A stretch of 64,000 nt of DNA from Streptomyces sp. TRM49041 (GCF_008271805.1 NZ_VSRY01000122.1:1-64000); one strand, 5' to 3'. Positions 31,045 through 39,940 are shown, counted from the first letter of the stretch. Notes: generated by a model from the sequence alone, not told the origin. A program made the numbers and translations.

Positions 31045-32685
31045 TTGACCGAGCCGCACGACGACCGCGACCAGCGTCGCGACGACGATGTTCCCGGCGA
31101 TCTGAGCCCCGCCGAGCTGGGGATGTGGCAGGCGTTCCGGATCGGCGCGTGGTACGACCTGCGCGCGGGCCACCCCGTGCTGGACGACCCGTTCTCGCCA
31201 CGGTCGTGGCCGGACGAGCGGTGCGTACGGGCGCGGGTGGTGGCCCTGCTGCTGCTTTCGGGGCCGCCGGCGCTGGCGGGGCGCGTGTCGGCGCTGAAGC
31301 TGCACGGGGCGCGGATCACCGGGACCCTGGATCTGGCGGGCGGCACGGTCGCGCCGTATGTGGAACTGCGGGGGTGCCGTTTCGACAACGAGGTGGTGCT
31401 GCCGGAGACCCGGTTCACCACGCTCCGCATGGTCGGGTGCGCGATCCCCCGCATCGAGGCGGCCCGGCTGCACACCGAGGGGGATCTGCACCTGCCGCGC
31501 TGCCGCGTGGACCGCGGTGTGCGGCTCACGGACGCGCAGATAGGCACCGACCTGCTGATCAGCCAGATCCACGTCCAACCGGACCGGCGCGGCCGGGCGA
31601 TCGTCGCGGACGGCATATCGGTGGCGCAGGACCTCCAGGCGGAGCTGATCGAGACATACGGCGAGTTCAGCCTGCGCGGCGCCACGGTCGGGGTCTCGAT
31701 GAGCCTGCGCGGCAGCCGGCTGCGCGGGGCCGAGGGGCGGCGGGCGCTGAACGCGCCGCAGCTGAGCGTGGAGCGGACGCTGTACATGACGGGAGCGTGG
31801 GTCAGCGAGTCGGTGGGCGGTTCGGGCGACCACCTCGGCGGGACGCCGCCGTACGGGCTGGGCGACGTCAGCACACCGATGCGGGGCACGCGGATGCGGC
31901 CCGTCGAGTGCCGGGGCGGGGTGCGGCTGGACGACGGGCGGTTCGGGGACGCGGTCGATCTGCACCAGGCGCGGTTCGTGCTGGCGTCGGCCCGCAAGGA
32001 GGAGGTGTCGCTGCGCCGGATCGTCACCCCGGAGCTGCGCTTCATCTGCGAGCGGCCGGAGGAGGGGCGGGTGGTGCTGAACGGCGCGAAGGTCGTCACG
32101 CTCGTCGACCAGGCGGCCAGCTGGCCGGGCCCCGGCGGCCTCGCGATCAGCGGGTTCGTGTACGAGAACCTCGTACCGTACGGGCACTTCCCGCTCTCCC
32201 GGCGCCTGGAGTGGGTCGCGGCGGCGACCCCGGAGTACGGGCCGGAGCCGTACGAGCGGCTGGCGGCGGTCCTGCGCAACAGCGGCGAGGACGCCGACGC
32301 CCGGGAGGTACTGCTCGCCAAGCAGCGGCGGCGCCGCGAGACCCTGCCGCTCGCCGCGAAGCTGTGGGGCTACCTCCAGGACTGGACGGTGGCGTACGGC
32401 TACCGGCCGGGCCGGGCCGCGGTGTGGATGGCGGTGCTGTGGGCGGCGGGGGCGCTGGCCTTCTCGCGGTACGACCCGGCGCCGATCAAGCAGGACGAGT
32501 TCCCGCGGTGGAACGCCGTGCTGTACGCGCTGGATCTGCTGCTGCCGGTGATCAACCTCGGGCAGGAGGGGTACTGGCGGCTGTCGGCGCCGTGGCAGTG
32601 GCTGTCGACGGTGCTGATACTGGTCGGCTGGATTCTGGCCACGGCGGTGGCGGCAGGGGCCTCGCGGCTGCTGCGGAGGGGCTGA
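31045..32685 (+). CDS. Beta-helix-like membrane protein (annotated elsewhere as oxidoreductase)
   Basis: The 546-residue protein has a long N-terminal part (about residues 70-360) built of degenerate 20-22-residue repeats such as LKLHGARITGTLDLAGGTV and VELRGCRFDNEVVL, which look like a pentapeptide/beta-helix fold. The last about 110 residues hold three membrane segments (near 445-462, 480-495, 515-535). I recall Streptomyces homologues named membrane-associated oxidoreductase, but no nucleotide-binding or redox motif is visible. The TTG start has GAGGGGG five bases upstream; no ATG/GTG start is better. Confidence 0.65.
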   Translation: MTEPHDDRDQRRDDDVPGDLSPAELGMWQAFRIGAWYDLRAGHPVLDDPFSPRSWPDERCVRARVVALLLLSGPPALAGRVSALKLHGARITGTLDLAGGTVAPYVELRGCRFDNEVVLPETRFTTLRMVGCAIPRIEAARLHTEGDLHLPRCRVDRGVRLTDAQIGTDLLISQIHVQPDRRGRAIVADGISVAQDLQAELIETYGEFSLRGATVGVSMSLRGSRLRGAEGRRALNAPQLSVERTLYMTGAWVSESVGGSGDHLGGTPPYGLGDVSTPMRGTRMRPVECRGGVRLDDGRFGDAVDLHQARFVLASARKEEVSLRRIVTPELRFICERPEEGRVVLNGAKVVTLVDQAASWPGPGGLAISGFVYENLVPYGHFPLSRRLEWVAAATPEYGPEPYERLAAVLRNSGEDADAREVLLAKQRRRRETLPLAAKLWGYLQDWTVAYGYRPGRAAVWMAVLWAAGALAFSRYDPAPIKQDEFPRWNAVLYALDLLLPVINLGQEGYWRLSAPWQWLSTVLILVGWILATAVAAGASRLLRRG

Positions 32686-32691
32686 CACCGC

Positions 32692-32743
32692 GTCCTCGAA
32701 TCCCGTCCTCGAAACCAGTCCTCCAACCTCGTCCTCAACCTCC
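32692..32743 (+). repeat. Four 13-bp tandem repeats
   Basis: GTCCTC begins at 32692, 32705, 32718 and 32731, each followed by a degenerate (G/C)AA(T/A)CC-type stretch. The repeat lies just past the stop of the membrane protein gene in the 190-bp gap before the next gene. Confidence 0.6.
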
Positions 32744-32876
32744 GGCCGGGCACGCCGTGCTGACACCTCGTCCGGTCGCTTTCTTTACGGTGTCTTGACG
32801 TTCGGCAGGACAACCTTCCCGCCCCTACCAAAGCTTCACAGCCGACCACTGGCGCGGCTCCCACCTGCGGTTTTCA

Positions 32877-33911
32877 ATGGTCGGCACGATGTCTCTGCTC
32901 CGCGCCCTGATGGGCAACGCGCGCACGGTCCGGCCCTCCCCGCCGCCCCGCGACGGGCTGCCGCCGGACGGCGCGGTGCTCCTGGACGCGCCGGACGACC
33001 GGCTGGGTCAGGCGCTGGTGGCCGCGGCCCTCGGGGATCACATTCCGGCGGCCCGGCTGCTGGCGGCGACCCGGATGGGCGCCGACTGGGAGGGCCGGGA
33101 CCGGTACGCCGTACGGCTGGCCGCGTTCGCCCACAGCCGGGAGGACTGGCTGACGGCGTGGCGGTCCGACGCCCCCCGTGACCCGGACGCGCTGCTCGTC
33201 ACCGCCCAGCTGGCGGTCGACCGGGCGTGGGCGTCGCCCGCACGGGCCGAGCGGCTCGGTGAGGTCGAGGCGATGGTCCACGCGGCGGCCGAGGCGGCCC
33301 CGCGCGACCCGGTGCCGTGGCGGATCGCGCTGGACCACGCGCGCGGTACGCACGCCCCGGACGCGCTGTTCGAGGCGCTGTGGGAACAGGCCGTGCGCCG
33401 GGCCTCGCACCACCACGGCTGCCATGTGTCCGCGCTGGAGTACCTGTCGGCCCGCTGGTACGGCTCGCACCGCGCGTGCTTCGACTTCGCTGAGGCCGCG
33501 GCGCTGGACTCCCTGCCGGGCTCGCTGATCCGGACGCTCCCCGTGCGCGCCGCGTTCGCCCAGCTGGCCTGCCGGGACCCGGGCGGAGTCCCGGCCGCCC
33601 GGGTCGACGCGGCGGCCGACCTGGCGATCGAGCTGTCCGCGCGGTACGCGGCGGGCGACCCGTGGCCGGCCGAGGCGCGCAACCTCCTCGCGTACGTACT
33701 GGCGGCCCGGGGACGGTGGTCGGCGGCACTGGAACAGTTCCGGCTGATCGGTGCGCGCGCGACCTCGTTCCCGTGGGCGGCGGGCGGCGGCGCCGGTGAC
33801 GGGGGCGACCCGCTGGCCCGGTTCCTGGACGCCCGGGAGCGCGCGCGGCGCGCGGCGACAAGGCCGCCGGGGTCCCGCTGCGCGGACGGGCGGACGCGTC
33901 CGGGAGCGTGA
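32877..33911 (+). CDS. Hypothetical helical protein
   Basis: The 344-residue protein has no recognised domain. It is Ala/Arg-rich and almost wholly helical by pattern, with segments such as ALLVTAQLAVDRAWASP and AEARNLLAYVLAARGRWSAALEQF that resemble TPR units. It has no signal peptide. The start is uncertain: ATG 32877 or ATG 32889, neither with a strong ribosome site. It is 18 bp upstream of the LON-domain gene. Confidence 0.6.
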   Translation: MVGTMSLLRALMGNARTVRPSPPPRDGLPPDGAVLLDAPDDRLGQALVAAALGDHIPAARLLAATRMGADWEGRDRYAVRLAAFAHSREDWLTAWRSDAPRDPDALLVTAQLAVDRAWASPARAERLGEVEAMVHAAAEAAPRDPVPWRIALDHARGTHAPDALFEALWEQAVRRASHHHGCHVSALEYLSARWYGSHRACFDFAEAAALDSLPGSLIRTLPVRAAFAQLACRDPGGVPAARVDAAADLAIELSARYAAGDPWPAEARNLLAYVLAARGRWSAALEQFRLIGARATSFPWAAGGGAGDGGDPLARFLDARERARRAATRPPGSRCADGRTRPGA

Positions 33912-33929
33912 CCATTACGCTTGACCGCT

Positions 33930-34670
33930 GTGACCACCGCTCGCCTGCCACTCTTCCCGCTGAACGCGGTGCTGTTCCCCGGCCTCGTGCTGCCGTTGAA
34001 CGTCTTCGAGGAGCGATATCGCGCCATGATGCGCGAGCTGCTCAAGACCGACGAGGCGGAGCCGCGCCGCTTCGCCGTCGTCGCGATCCGCGACGGCCGC
34101 GAGATCGCGCCGACCGCGCCGGGGCTGCCCGACCAGACGGCGCTGCCGGAGAAAGGTCCCGCCGCCGGCTTCGGACCCGACCCGATCCAGGCGTTCCACC
34201 GCGTCGGCTGCGTCGCGGACGCGGCCACCATCCGGGAGCGGGCCGACGGCAGCTTCGAGGTCCTCGCGACCGGTACGACCCGAGTGAAGCTGCTGTCCGT
34301 CGACGCGAGCGGCCCGTTCCTCACGGCGGAGGTGGAGGAGCTGGAGGAGGTGCGGGGCGAGGGCGCGGGCGCGCTGGCCGAGGGTGTACTCCGGGCGTTC
34401 CGGGCGTATCAGAAGCGGCTGGCGGGGGCGCGCGAGCGATCGCTGGCGACCGGCACGGAGCTGCCCGACGAGCCGTCGGTGGTGTCGTACCTGGTGGCCG
34501 CCGCCGCGGTACTGGACACACCGGCGAAGCAGCGGCTGCTCCAGGCGCCCGACACGGCCACGCGGCTGCGCGAGGAGCTTCGCCTGCTGCGCTCCGAGAC
34601 GGCGGTGCTGCGGCATCTGCCGTCGCTGCCGGCCACCGAGCTGACGCGGGCTCCGACGAGCCCCAACTGA
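33930..34670 (+). CDS. LON peptidase substrate-binding-domain protein
   Basis: The 246-residue protein starts with the typical LON N-domain: RLPLFPLNAVLFPGLVLPLNVFEERYRAMM (residues 4-33), then GCVADAATI and a helical C-terminal half. There is no AAA+ or protease part, as in the stand-alone actinobacterial family. Its role is unknown; it probably binds unfolded protein segments. GTG 33930 is preferred over TTG 33921. Confidence 0.9.
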   Translation: MTTARLPLFPLNAVLFPGLVLPLNVFEERYRAMMRELLKTDEAEPRRFAVVAIRDGREIAPTAPGLPDQTALPEKGPAAGFGPDPIQAFHRVGCVADAATIRERADGSFEVLATGTTRVKLLSVDASGPFLTAEVEELEEVRGEGAGALAEGVLRAFRAYQKRLAGARERSLATGTELPDEPSVVSYLVAAAAVLDTPAKQRLLQAPDTATRLREELRLLRSETAVLRHLPSLPATELTRAPTSPN

Positions 34671-34688
34671 CGTACAGAGGGACAGGCG

Positions 34689-35186
34689 ATGGCGAAGAAG
34701 GCGAAGAAGCAGACGGGGGGCACCCCCGCGACGGTGGCCCTGACCGCAGCGGGGACGCCCTTCACGGTGCACGAGTACGCGCACGACCCGGCGTCGCCGT
34801 CGTACGGCGAGGAGGCCGCGGAGGCGCTCGGGGTGTCGGCGGAGCGGGTGTTCAAGACGCTGGTCGCGGACGTCGACGGCGCCCTGACGGTCGCGGTGGT
34901 GCCGGTGGCGGGCCAGCTGGACCTCAAGGCGCTGGCCTCGGCGGTGGGCGGCAAGCGGGCGACCATGGCCGACCCGGCGGCCGCCGAGCGTACGACGGGC
35001 TATGTGCGGGGCGGAATCTCACCGCTGGGCCAGCGCAAGAAGCTGCCGACGGTGCTGGACGAGTCGGCGTCGCGGCACGAAACGATCTGTGTGTCGGCGG
35101 GCAGGCGGGGCCTGGAGGTCGAGTTGGCTCCGGCGCACCTGGCGGAGCTGACCGGCGCCGTGCTCGCTCCGATCGGCCGCGCGTAA
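34689..35186 (+). CDS. ybaK: Cys-tRNA(Pro)/Cys-tRNA(Cys) deacylase, YbaK type
   Basis: The 165-residue protein removes Cys from mischarged tRNA-Pro. It has the YbaK/EbsC core: AGTPFTVHEYAHDPA, VFKTLVADVDGALTVAVVPV with the catalytic Lys, and TGYVRGGISPLGQRKKLPTVLD. The N-terminus is Lys-rich. AGGGA precedes the ATG by 7 nt. Confidence 0.92.
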   Translation: MAKKAKKQTGGTPATVALTAAGTPFTVHEYAHDPASPSYGEEAAEALGVSAERVFKTLVADVDGALTVAVVPVAGQLDLKALASAVGGKRATMADPAAAERTTGYVRGGISPLGQRKKLPTVLDESASRHETICVSAGRRGLEVELAPAHLAELTGAVLAPIGRA

Positions 35187-35262
35187 CCCCTCGACGTCCC
35201 CCGCCTCCTCGGCTACGACCGTAGGGACGGCATGTCTCGTACACCTCGGGGAAGGGGACCGC

Positions 35263-35337
35263 ATGTCGAAGAGGACCCGCAAGCGCACCTGGCGCATCCG
35301 CAAGAAGCGCGCCAACCACGGCCGCCGCCCGGCCTGA
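35263..35337 (+). CDS. Ribosomal protein bL37 homologue (24 residues)
   Basis: The 24-residue, 50% basic peptide MSKRTRKRTWRIRKKRANHG-RRPA ends in the K-x-A-N-H-G-[KR]-R-P signature of bL37, a tiny large-subunit protein first seen in mycobacterial ribosome structures. It has a good ribosome site (AAGGGG, 6 nt before ATG). Its stop codon lies in the loop of a perfect 11-bp hairpin, so transcription is expected to end with the gene. It is too short for normal ORF calling. Confidence 0.8.
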   Translation: MSKRTRKRTWRIRKKRANHGRRPA

Positions 35338-35348
35338 CCGGGCGGCGG
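35322..35348 (+). terminator. Terminator overlapping the bL37 stop codon
   Basis: A perfect 11-bp stem (35322-35332 with 35338-35348) has a 5-nt loop CCTGA that contains the TGA stop of the 24-residue gene. It also separates the convergent gene ending at 35353. Confidence 0.8.
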
Positions 35349-35352
35349 TCGA

Positions 35353-36081
35353 TCAGGCGCGGGGGTCGGCCGGCGGCGGAGGCGGCGGGCCGTACGGGGT
35401 GAGGTCCCACTCCGGCTCCGGGTCGCGGGGGCCGAACAGCGCCGTGAGCGCCAGGTGGACGATCATCGCGGCGACCGGCCAGGCCAGCAGCGCGCCGTAC
35501 GCGTCGAGTTCGAGCGGCGCGTCGAAGGTGACCCCCTCGCCGACCGCCCGCGCGTGCGCGACCACATCGTGCGTGGGGCCGAGCAGGGTGCCCGTGCCCC
35601 AACCGAGTACGGACCCGATCAGGCCGCCCAGCGCCAGACCGACGACCACCGCGATGCCGCCGTGCCGGTGGAACAGGAACACGGCGATCGCGCTGAGCGC
35701 GCCGAACGCCAGGCCCAACAGGATGAACACACCGTCCGAGCCGACCGCGCCCTCGCCCTCCGAGTCCGCGAGCAGGACGGATGTGCCGTCCGAGATCAGC
35801 GGGATGCGGGGGGCGAGCCACAGCCACAGCAGGCCCAGCACGAACCCGGTGACCCCGACCGCGAGCAGCACCACGGCGCCCTGCCGCACCTCCGTCGCCG
35901 TGTCCGGGGCGGGCGCCTCGTCCTTCGCGTGCGGACGGGGGTAAGCGGGCACGCCGTGCGGCGGCGGCCAGGCGGCCTGGCCGTCGGACGGCGTCCTGCC
36001 GTTCGGCGGTGTGCTGGGGGGTACGTCGTCGGACACGTCGTCACTCGATGGCTGGTGGGGCGGCGGAAGGGGTGCGGTCAC
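35353..36081 (-). CDS. DUF2567-like membrane protein
   Basis: The 242-residue protein has a Pro-rich N-terminus (about 60 residues), four membrane segments (about residues 68-88, 118-138, 143-163, 195-215) and a Pro-rich end GPPPPPPADPRA. The pattern of two pairs of helices around a loop with LAPRIPLISDG resembles actinobacterial DUF2567 proteins; this is a recollection of family pattern, not a verified match. GTG start without a clear ribosome site. Confidence 0.6.
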   Translation of the reverse strand: MTAPLPPPHQPSSDDVSDDVPPSTPPNGRTPSDGQAAWPPPHGVPAYPRPHAKDEAPAPDTATEVRQGAVVLLAVGVTGFVLGLLWLWLAPRIPLISDGTSVLLADSEGEGAVGSDGVFILLGLAFGALSAIAVFLFHRHGGIAVVVGLALGGLIGSVLGWGTGTLLGPTHDVVAHARAVGEGVTFDAPLELDAYGALLAWPVAAMIVHLALTALFGPRDPEPEWDLTPYGPPPPPPADPRA

Positions 36082-36115
36082 TCTGTCATCGTGCCAGGCG
36101 TCGCCGGGCACCGCC

Positions 36116-36946
36116 TCATCGGACCGCTGCCCGACGATACGCCCAGGTGGCGACGGCCAGCGAGACGACGCCGACGCCCGCGCAGACGGAGAGGTCCAGG
36201 GCGACGGCCGTCCAGTCCGGGTGGGGGCCGAAGGTACGGGCCAGGGCCTCCACGCCGTACGTCGACGGCAGCAGGTCCCGCGCCCAGCCCACCGGCCCCG
36301 GCAGCCGGTCCGCCGGGAGGACGCCGAGCAGCAGCGCCGCCGACATGCCGAGCTGGCCGAGCAGGGTGGCGAGCTCCTGGCGCGGCGCGAGCAGCCCCAG
36401 GGCGGCACCGAGCCCGGCCAGGGCCGCACCCGCGAGCGGCACCACCGCGGCCAGGATCCACAGGTGTGTCAGCGGCAGCTGGAAGAGCAGCGAACCGGCG
36501 ACGGCCGTGACGACCGTGCCGGGCGCCGTGAAGGAGGCGTACGCCCCGGCCGCACCCAGGACCACGGCGGCGGGCGGCACGGGCAGCGTGGCGTAGTGAT
36601 CGAGGCCGCCGCTGGCCCGGAGCTGCCCGAAGTACTGGGCGAGCAGGTTCAGCGCGACGAACGCCACCACGAGTACGGACGACCCCGCGACGACCGCCCG
36701 GGCCTCGGCGCCGCCGTCGACGACGCCGCGCATCAGGACCATGATCCCGATGGACTGGAAGGTCGCGACGAAGAGCAGCGGGATCCGGGCCACGCGGGCC
36801 CGGGACAGCTGGGCCCGGTACACCGCGGCGAGCGCGGGCAGCAGGCGGGCGCGGGGGGCGAGGGGCGCGGCGGTGCGGGCGGCCGTCCCGACGGTGCTCG
36901 ACCGGACGGCGCCCGTCGAGAGCGCCTCGGCGGGGAGAGTGCTCAC
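36116..36946 (-). CDS. ABC transporter permease (ABC-2 type)
   Basis: The 276-residue protein has about six membrane segments after a 45-residue cytoplasmic N-terminus. The layout fits drug/daunorubicin-type ABC-2 permeases (YRAQLSRARVARIPLLFVATF, then LPVPPAAVVLGAAGAY). GTG start with AGGAG 9 nt upstream. It works with the ATPase encoded just before it; substrate unknown. A candidate 60-residue ORF fills the gap between the two genes. Confidence 0.85.
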   Translation of the reverse strand: MSTLPAEALSTGAVRSSTVGTAARTAAPLAPRARLLPALAAVYRAQLSRARVARIPLLFVATFQSIGIMVLMRGVVDGGAEARAVVAGSSVLVVAFVALNLLAQYFGQLRASGGLDHYATLPVPPAAVVLGAAGAYASFTAPGTVVTAVAGSLLFQLPLTHLWILAAVVPLAGAALAGLGAALGLLAPRQELATLLGQLGMSAALLLGVLPADRLPGPVGWARDLLPSTYGVEALARTFGPHPDWTAVALDLSVCAGVGVVSLAVATWAYRRAAVR

Positions 36947-37125
36947 CGTTCCGCGCTCCTGTCCTTGTCGGCTCCCTGGACCAGGCACCGTACCGGTGCG
37001 CTGTGCCCGCCCCCGCCGCCGTGCGGAACGCCTGCCCGCAGGGCACCGGCGGAAGGCCGTCTCCGGAGGCGCCCGCCGATGTCGGCGCAGCGGCCCGCGG
37101 CAACGTCCTTGTGCCCCTGCCTCAT
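36943..37125 (-). CDS. Candidate coupled mini-ORF between ABC genes
   Basis: The 60-residue ORF starts at an ATG overlapping the ATPase stop (ATGA) and ends at a TGA overlapping the permease GTG (GTGA), so it would bridge the otherwise unusual 175-bp gap. The product is Arg/Gly-rich (ADIGGRLRRRPSAGALRAGV) with no domain. The geometry supports it, the composition does not. Confidence 0.35.
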   Translation of the reverse strand: MRQGHKDVAAGRCADIGGRLRRRPSAGALRAGVPHGGGGGHSAPVRCLVQGADKDRSAER

Positions 37126-38102
37126 GCCTTGACCAGCCCCTTCGCCTCGCCGCCGAGTGCCAGGTAGACGTCCTCCAGGCTCGGCGTCGCCAGGGTGAAG
37201 TCGTCGAGGGCGGCGAACGCCGCGCCGCCCGTCACGGCGGCCACCGCCGCGCGGGCCTCGTCCGGCGCCAGGCGCAGCACCCAGCGGCGCCCCGACTCGC
37301 GGGCGGAGGCGCGCAGCGCGGCCACCTCGGGCACGTCCAGCGGGGCCCGCTCGCGCCACACCAGGTCGACGCGGACCTCACCGGCCACCCGCTCCTTGAG
37401 CCCGGTCGGGGTGTCGCAGGCGATGACCCGGCCGCGCTCCAGGACGGCGACGCGGTCCAGGACCGTCTCCGCCTCGATGACGTTGTGGGTGACCAGCAGC
37501 ACGGTGCTGCCGTGTTCGGCGCGGCGCCGGTCGACGGCCGCCCAGACGGCGCGGCGGGCGACCGGGTCCATGCCGGTGGTCGGCTCGTCGAGGACGAGCA
37601 GGGGCCGCTCCCCCACCAGGGCGGCGGCGAAGCAGGCGAGCCTGCGCTGTCCGCCGGAGAGCTTCTTGAGGGGGCGGGGAGCGAGGTCGCCGAGCCCCAG
37701 TTCGTCGAGGACGGCGTCGCGCGCGGCGCGGGCGTCACGCGCGGTGAGGCCGCGCAGCCGTCCGGTGGTCTCGGCGGCGAGCGAGACGGTCAGCTCGTCG
37801 AGCGCGGTGGACTCCTGGCCCAGGTAGCCGATGAGGCGGGCGGCGCGCTCCGGGTGGCGTACGAGGTCGTGGCCGAGCACGTCGACGCTGCCGGAGTCGG
37901 GGCGCATCAGCCCGGTGAGCTGCCGTACGAGGGTGGACTTGCCGGCGCCGTTGGGGCCGAGCAGCCCGAAGATCTCGCCGCCCCGCACGTCCAGGCTGAC
38001 CCCGTCGGTGGCCCGTACCTCGGGTGTCGCGGGTGTTCCGCGTCTGCCGCGCGCGGCGGGGTACGTCTTCACCAGATCCCGCACCACGCACACCGTACTC
38101 AC
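37122..38102 (-). CDS. ABC transporter ATP-binding protein
   Basis: The 326-residue ATPase has Walker A GPNGAGKST (about residue 51), Q-loop YLGQES, signature LSGGQRR, Walker B LLVLDEPTTGMDP and the switch His in LLVTHN. The C-terminal about 80 residues are the accessory region seen in DrrA-type exporters. GTG 38102 is preferred to the longer frame because it fits VRDLVKTYPA at the N-terminus. It drives the permease downstream. Confidence 0.92.
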   Translation of the reverse strand: MSTVCVVRDLVKTYPAARGRRGTPATPEVRATDGVSLDVRGGEIFGLLGPNGAGKSTLVRQLTGLMRPDSGSVDVLGHDLVRHPERAARLIGYLGQESTALDELTVSLAAETTGRLRGLTARDARAARDAVLDELGLGDLAPRPLKKLSGGQRRLACFAAALVGERPLLVLDEPTTGMDPVARRAVWAAVDRRRAEHGSTVLLVTHNVIEAETVLDRVAVLERGRVIACDTPTGLKERVAGEVRVDLVWRERAPLDVPEVAALRASARESGRRWVLRLAPDEARAAVAAVTGGAAFAALDDFTLATPSLEDVYLALGGEAKGLVKA

Positions 38103-38176
38103 GAGGGATGAGCCTAAGGGGTCGGGCACCCCGGATCACGCCCGGGGCGGCGCTGCGCGGCTCGTGACGCCCGCGG

Positions 38177-39466
38177 CTACTCCCCCGCCGCCGGGCTCCC
38201 GGCCGCCGCGCGTACGTCGATCTCGCGCCAGAACCCCGCCCGGATCGCGTATCGGTCGTGCTCGTCGATCTGGTCGTCCTTGTGGGCGAGGAGCCCGAAG
38301 CGGGCCGCGTACCTGAGGAGTTCGCCGTCGATGCGGTGCGGGATGCGCGGGTACATGGTGGAGAGCTTCTGGACGTGGCTCTGCTCCGGGAGCCGTTCGA
38401 TCCAGCGGCGGGCGAAGACCTGGCCGACCTCGAACGGGTCGCCGCCGACGGTGGTGATGTCCTCCTCGCGGTCCGCCCAGCGCTGTTCGGCGCTGGTGAG
38501 CTGGGCGAGGGTGGGCAGGGAGGCCGTTTCGGGGGGTTCACCTAGGGAGCCGCCGGGGCGGTCGATCCAGCCGCGGTCGGACGACCAGCGGAGGGTGGCG
38601 TTGGCGGGGCCGCCGGGGGGCTGGGCGGTCTGGTGGCCGGGGGCGCGCAGTCCGGCGAGGTCCTTGGGGGTGGGGACGCCCTTGGTGGCACCGGTGGTGA
38701 CCGCGGACGAGGGGGCCGTGCCGTTGGTGGGGTCGGTGGGCGCCGAGGAGGCGGCGGCCGGGGCGGGGGACGGGTGCGTGCCGTCGGCGAGGGCGCTGGA
38801 CGTGCTGTCGGACGCGCGTTCGGCGGCTGCCGCGAGGGCCGCCTCGGGCAGGGGCGCGGCGAGGATGGCGGCGATCTCGGGGCGCGGGGCGGGGGGCGGG
38901 GCGCACGGTCCGGTGAGGTCCTTCGCCCGTACGGCGCGGGTGATCCAGGCACGGTCGAGGACACGGCGTTCGTCCGCCTCGGCGACGAGGTCCTCGGACT
39001 GGTTGTAGTCGCCGTCGGCGGCCTGGACGGCCCAGAGGTGGACGGCGACGCCGTGCTCCTTGGCGGACATGAGGCCGGGCAGCAGGTCGCCGTCGCCGGT
39101 GACGAGGACGACGTCGGAGCAGGCGCGGTTGCGGGCCAGTTCGGTCAGCTCGGCGTGCATGGCGGCGTCGACGCCCTTCTGGGCCCAGCGTCCGTCGCTG
39201 CGGGTCAGGGCACCGAGCCGGACGGTCACCCGGGGCATGACGCGGAGCCTGCGGTGTTCCGGCTGGGGGACGCGGTCGGGGGCGCCGTCGAACCAGTAGA
39301 TACGGAGCAGCGACTGCTCGGTGTCGGCCTCGGCGCGTTCGCGCAGTCCCTGGATGAGAGCGGAGTGGTCGACGGTGATCCGTGAGCGAGCCGGTTCTCC
39401 GGCGAGAAGGCTGGCGGCGGCGCCGAGCAGATAGCCGGCGTCCACGAGCACGACGCAGCGGTCCAC
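38177..39466 (-). CDS. NYN-domain (PIN-like) protein
   Basis: The 429-residue protein has an N-terminal NYN nuclease-type domain (about residues 1-160): VVLVDAGYLL, IYWFDGAPD, QKGVDAAMHAELTELA and VLVTGDGDLLPGL supply the acidic metal-binding residues. A long Ala/Pro/Thr-rich linker (about 190-300) leads to a helical C-terminal module (HVQKLSTMYPRIPHRIDGEL) that may bind RNA. GTG 39466 is preferred over GTG 39475 because GAGGG stands 8 nt upstream of it. Confidence 0.85.
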   Translation of the reverse strand: MDRCVVLVDAGYLLGAAASLLAGEPARSRITVDHSALIQGLRERAEADTEQSLLRIYWFDGAPDRVPQPEHRRLRVMPRVTVRLGALTRSDGRWAQKGVDAAMHAELTELARNRACSDVVLVTGDGDLLPGLMSAKEHGVAVHLWAVQAADGDYNQSEDLVAEADERRVLDRAWITRAVRAKDLTGPCAPPPAPRPEIAAILAAPLPEAALAAAAERASDSTSSALADGTHPSPAPAAASSAPTDPTNGTAPSSAVTTGATKGVPTPKDLAGLRAPGHQTAQPPGGPANATLRWSSDRGWIDRPGGSLGEPPETASLPTLAQLTSAEQRWADREEDITTVGGDPFEVGQVFARRWIERLPEQSHVQKLSTMYPRIPHRIDGELLRYAARFGLLAHKDDQIDEHDRYAIRAGFWREIDVRAAAGSPAAGE

Positions 39467-39722
39467 GTGTTCCACCCTCTTTCGGGAACCTCGGGATCGG
39501 AAGTTGCTTCGGGTTTCCTTCGAGTCTGCCCGACTGCCGGAGTCTTAACGGCCGGAGCACGATCATCGGCGTGGCGCCTCACCGTACGCCTTCCGGCGTG
39601 GCCTGACTACGGCCGCTGGGAGCGCTCCGACGACTACGGTCAGTAATGATCCAAAATGCGGAGTGTATACCGGTATGTGAATCTGGTCGCGTCCTGGCCC
39701 CTACCCCACAGGAGGCACCATC

Positions 39723-39893
39723 ATGGCCAAGAACAAGAAGAGCGACCGCCAGCAGCAACAGCAGCAGGCCGAGCGCGGCGCCCAGCAGTCCCGTGACAGG
39801 TCGATGGAGCAGCAGGCCGAGCAGCGGGCGACGCAGGTGACCCCGGCCGATGTCGCACAGAAGGGCCGGCAGAAGAGGTTCGGCCACAACTGA
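39723..39893 (+). CDS. Small Gln-rich protein
   Basis: The 56-residue, highly hydrophilic protein has a run of six Gln (residues 10-15) and ends QKGRQKRFGHN. It is probably unstructured. It has a near-perfect ribosome site (AGGAGG, 8 nt before ATG) and is followed by a strong hairpin, so it is very likely expressed. Function unknown. Confidence 0.8.
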   Translation: MAKNKKSDRQQQQQQAERGAQQSRDRSMEQQAEQRATQVTPADVAQKGRQKRFGHN

Positions 39894-39940
39894 GCCCGGC
39901 CACCGCTGCAGCGGTCGCCTGTGTGACCGACGCGGTCATG

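Noticed and set aside
32795..32832. Sigma-70 promoter with TTGACG before the 32877 gene
   Set aside because: TTGACG at 32795-32800 has no -10-like hexamer at 16-19 bp; the nearest (TACCAA) is about 26 bp away.
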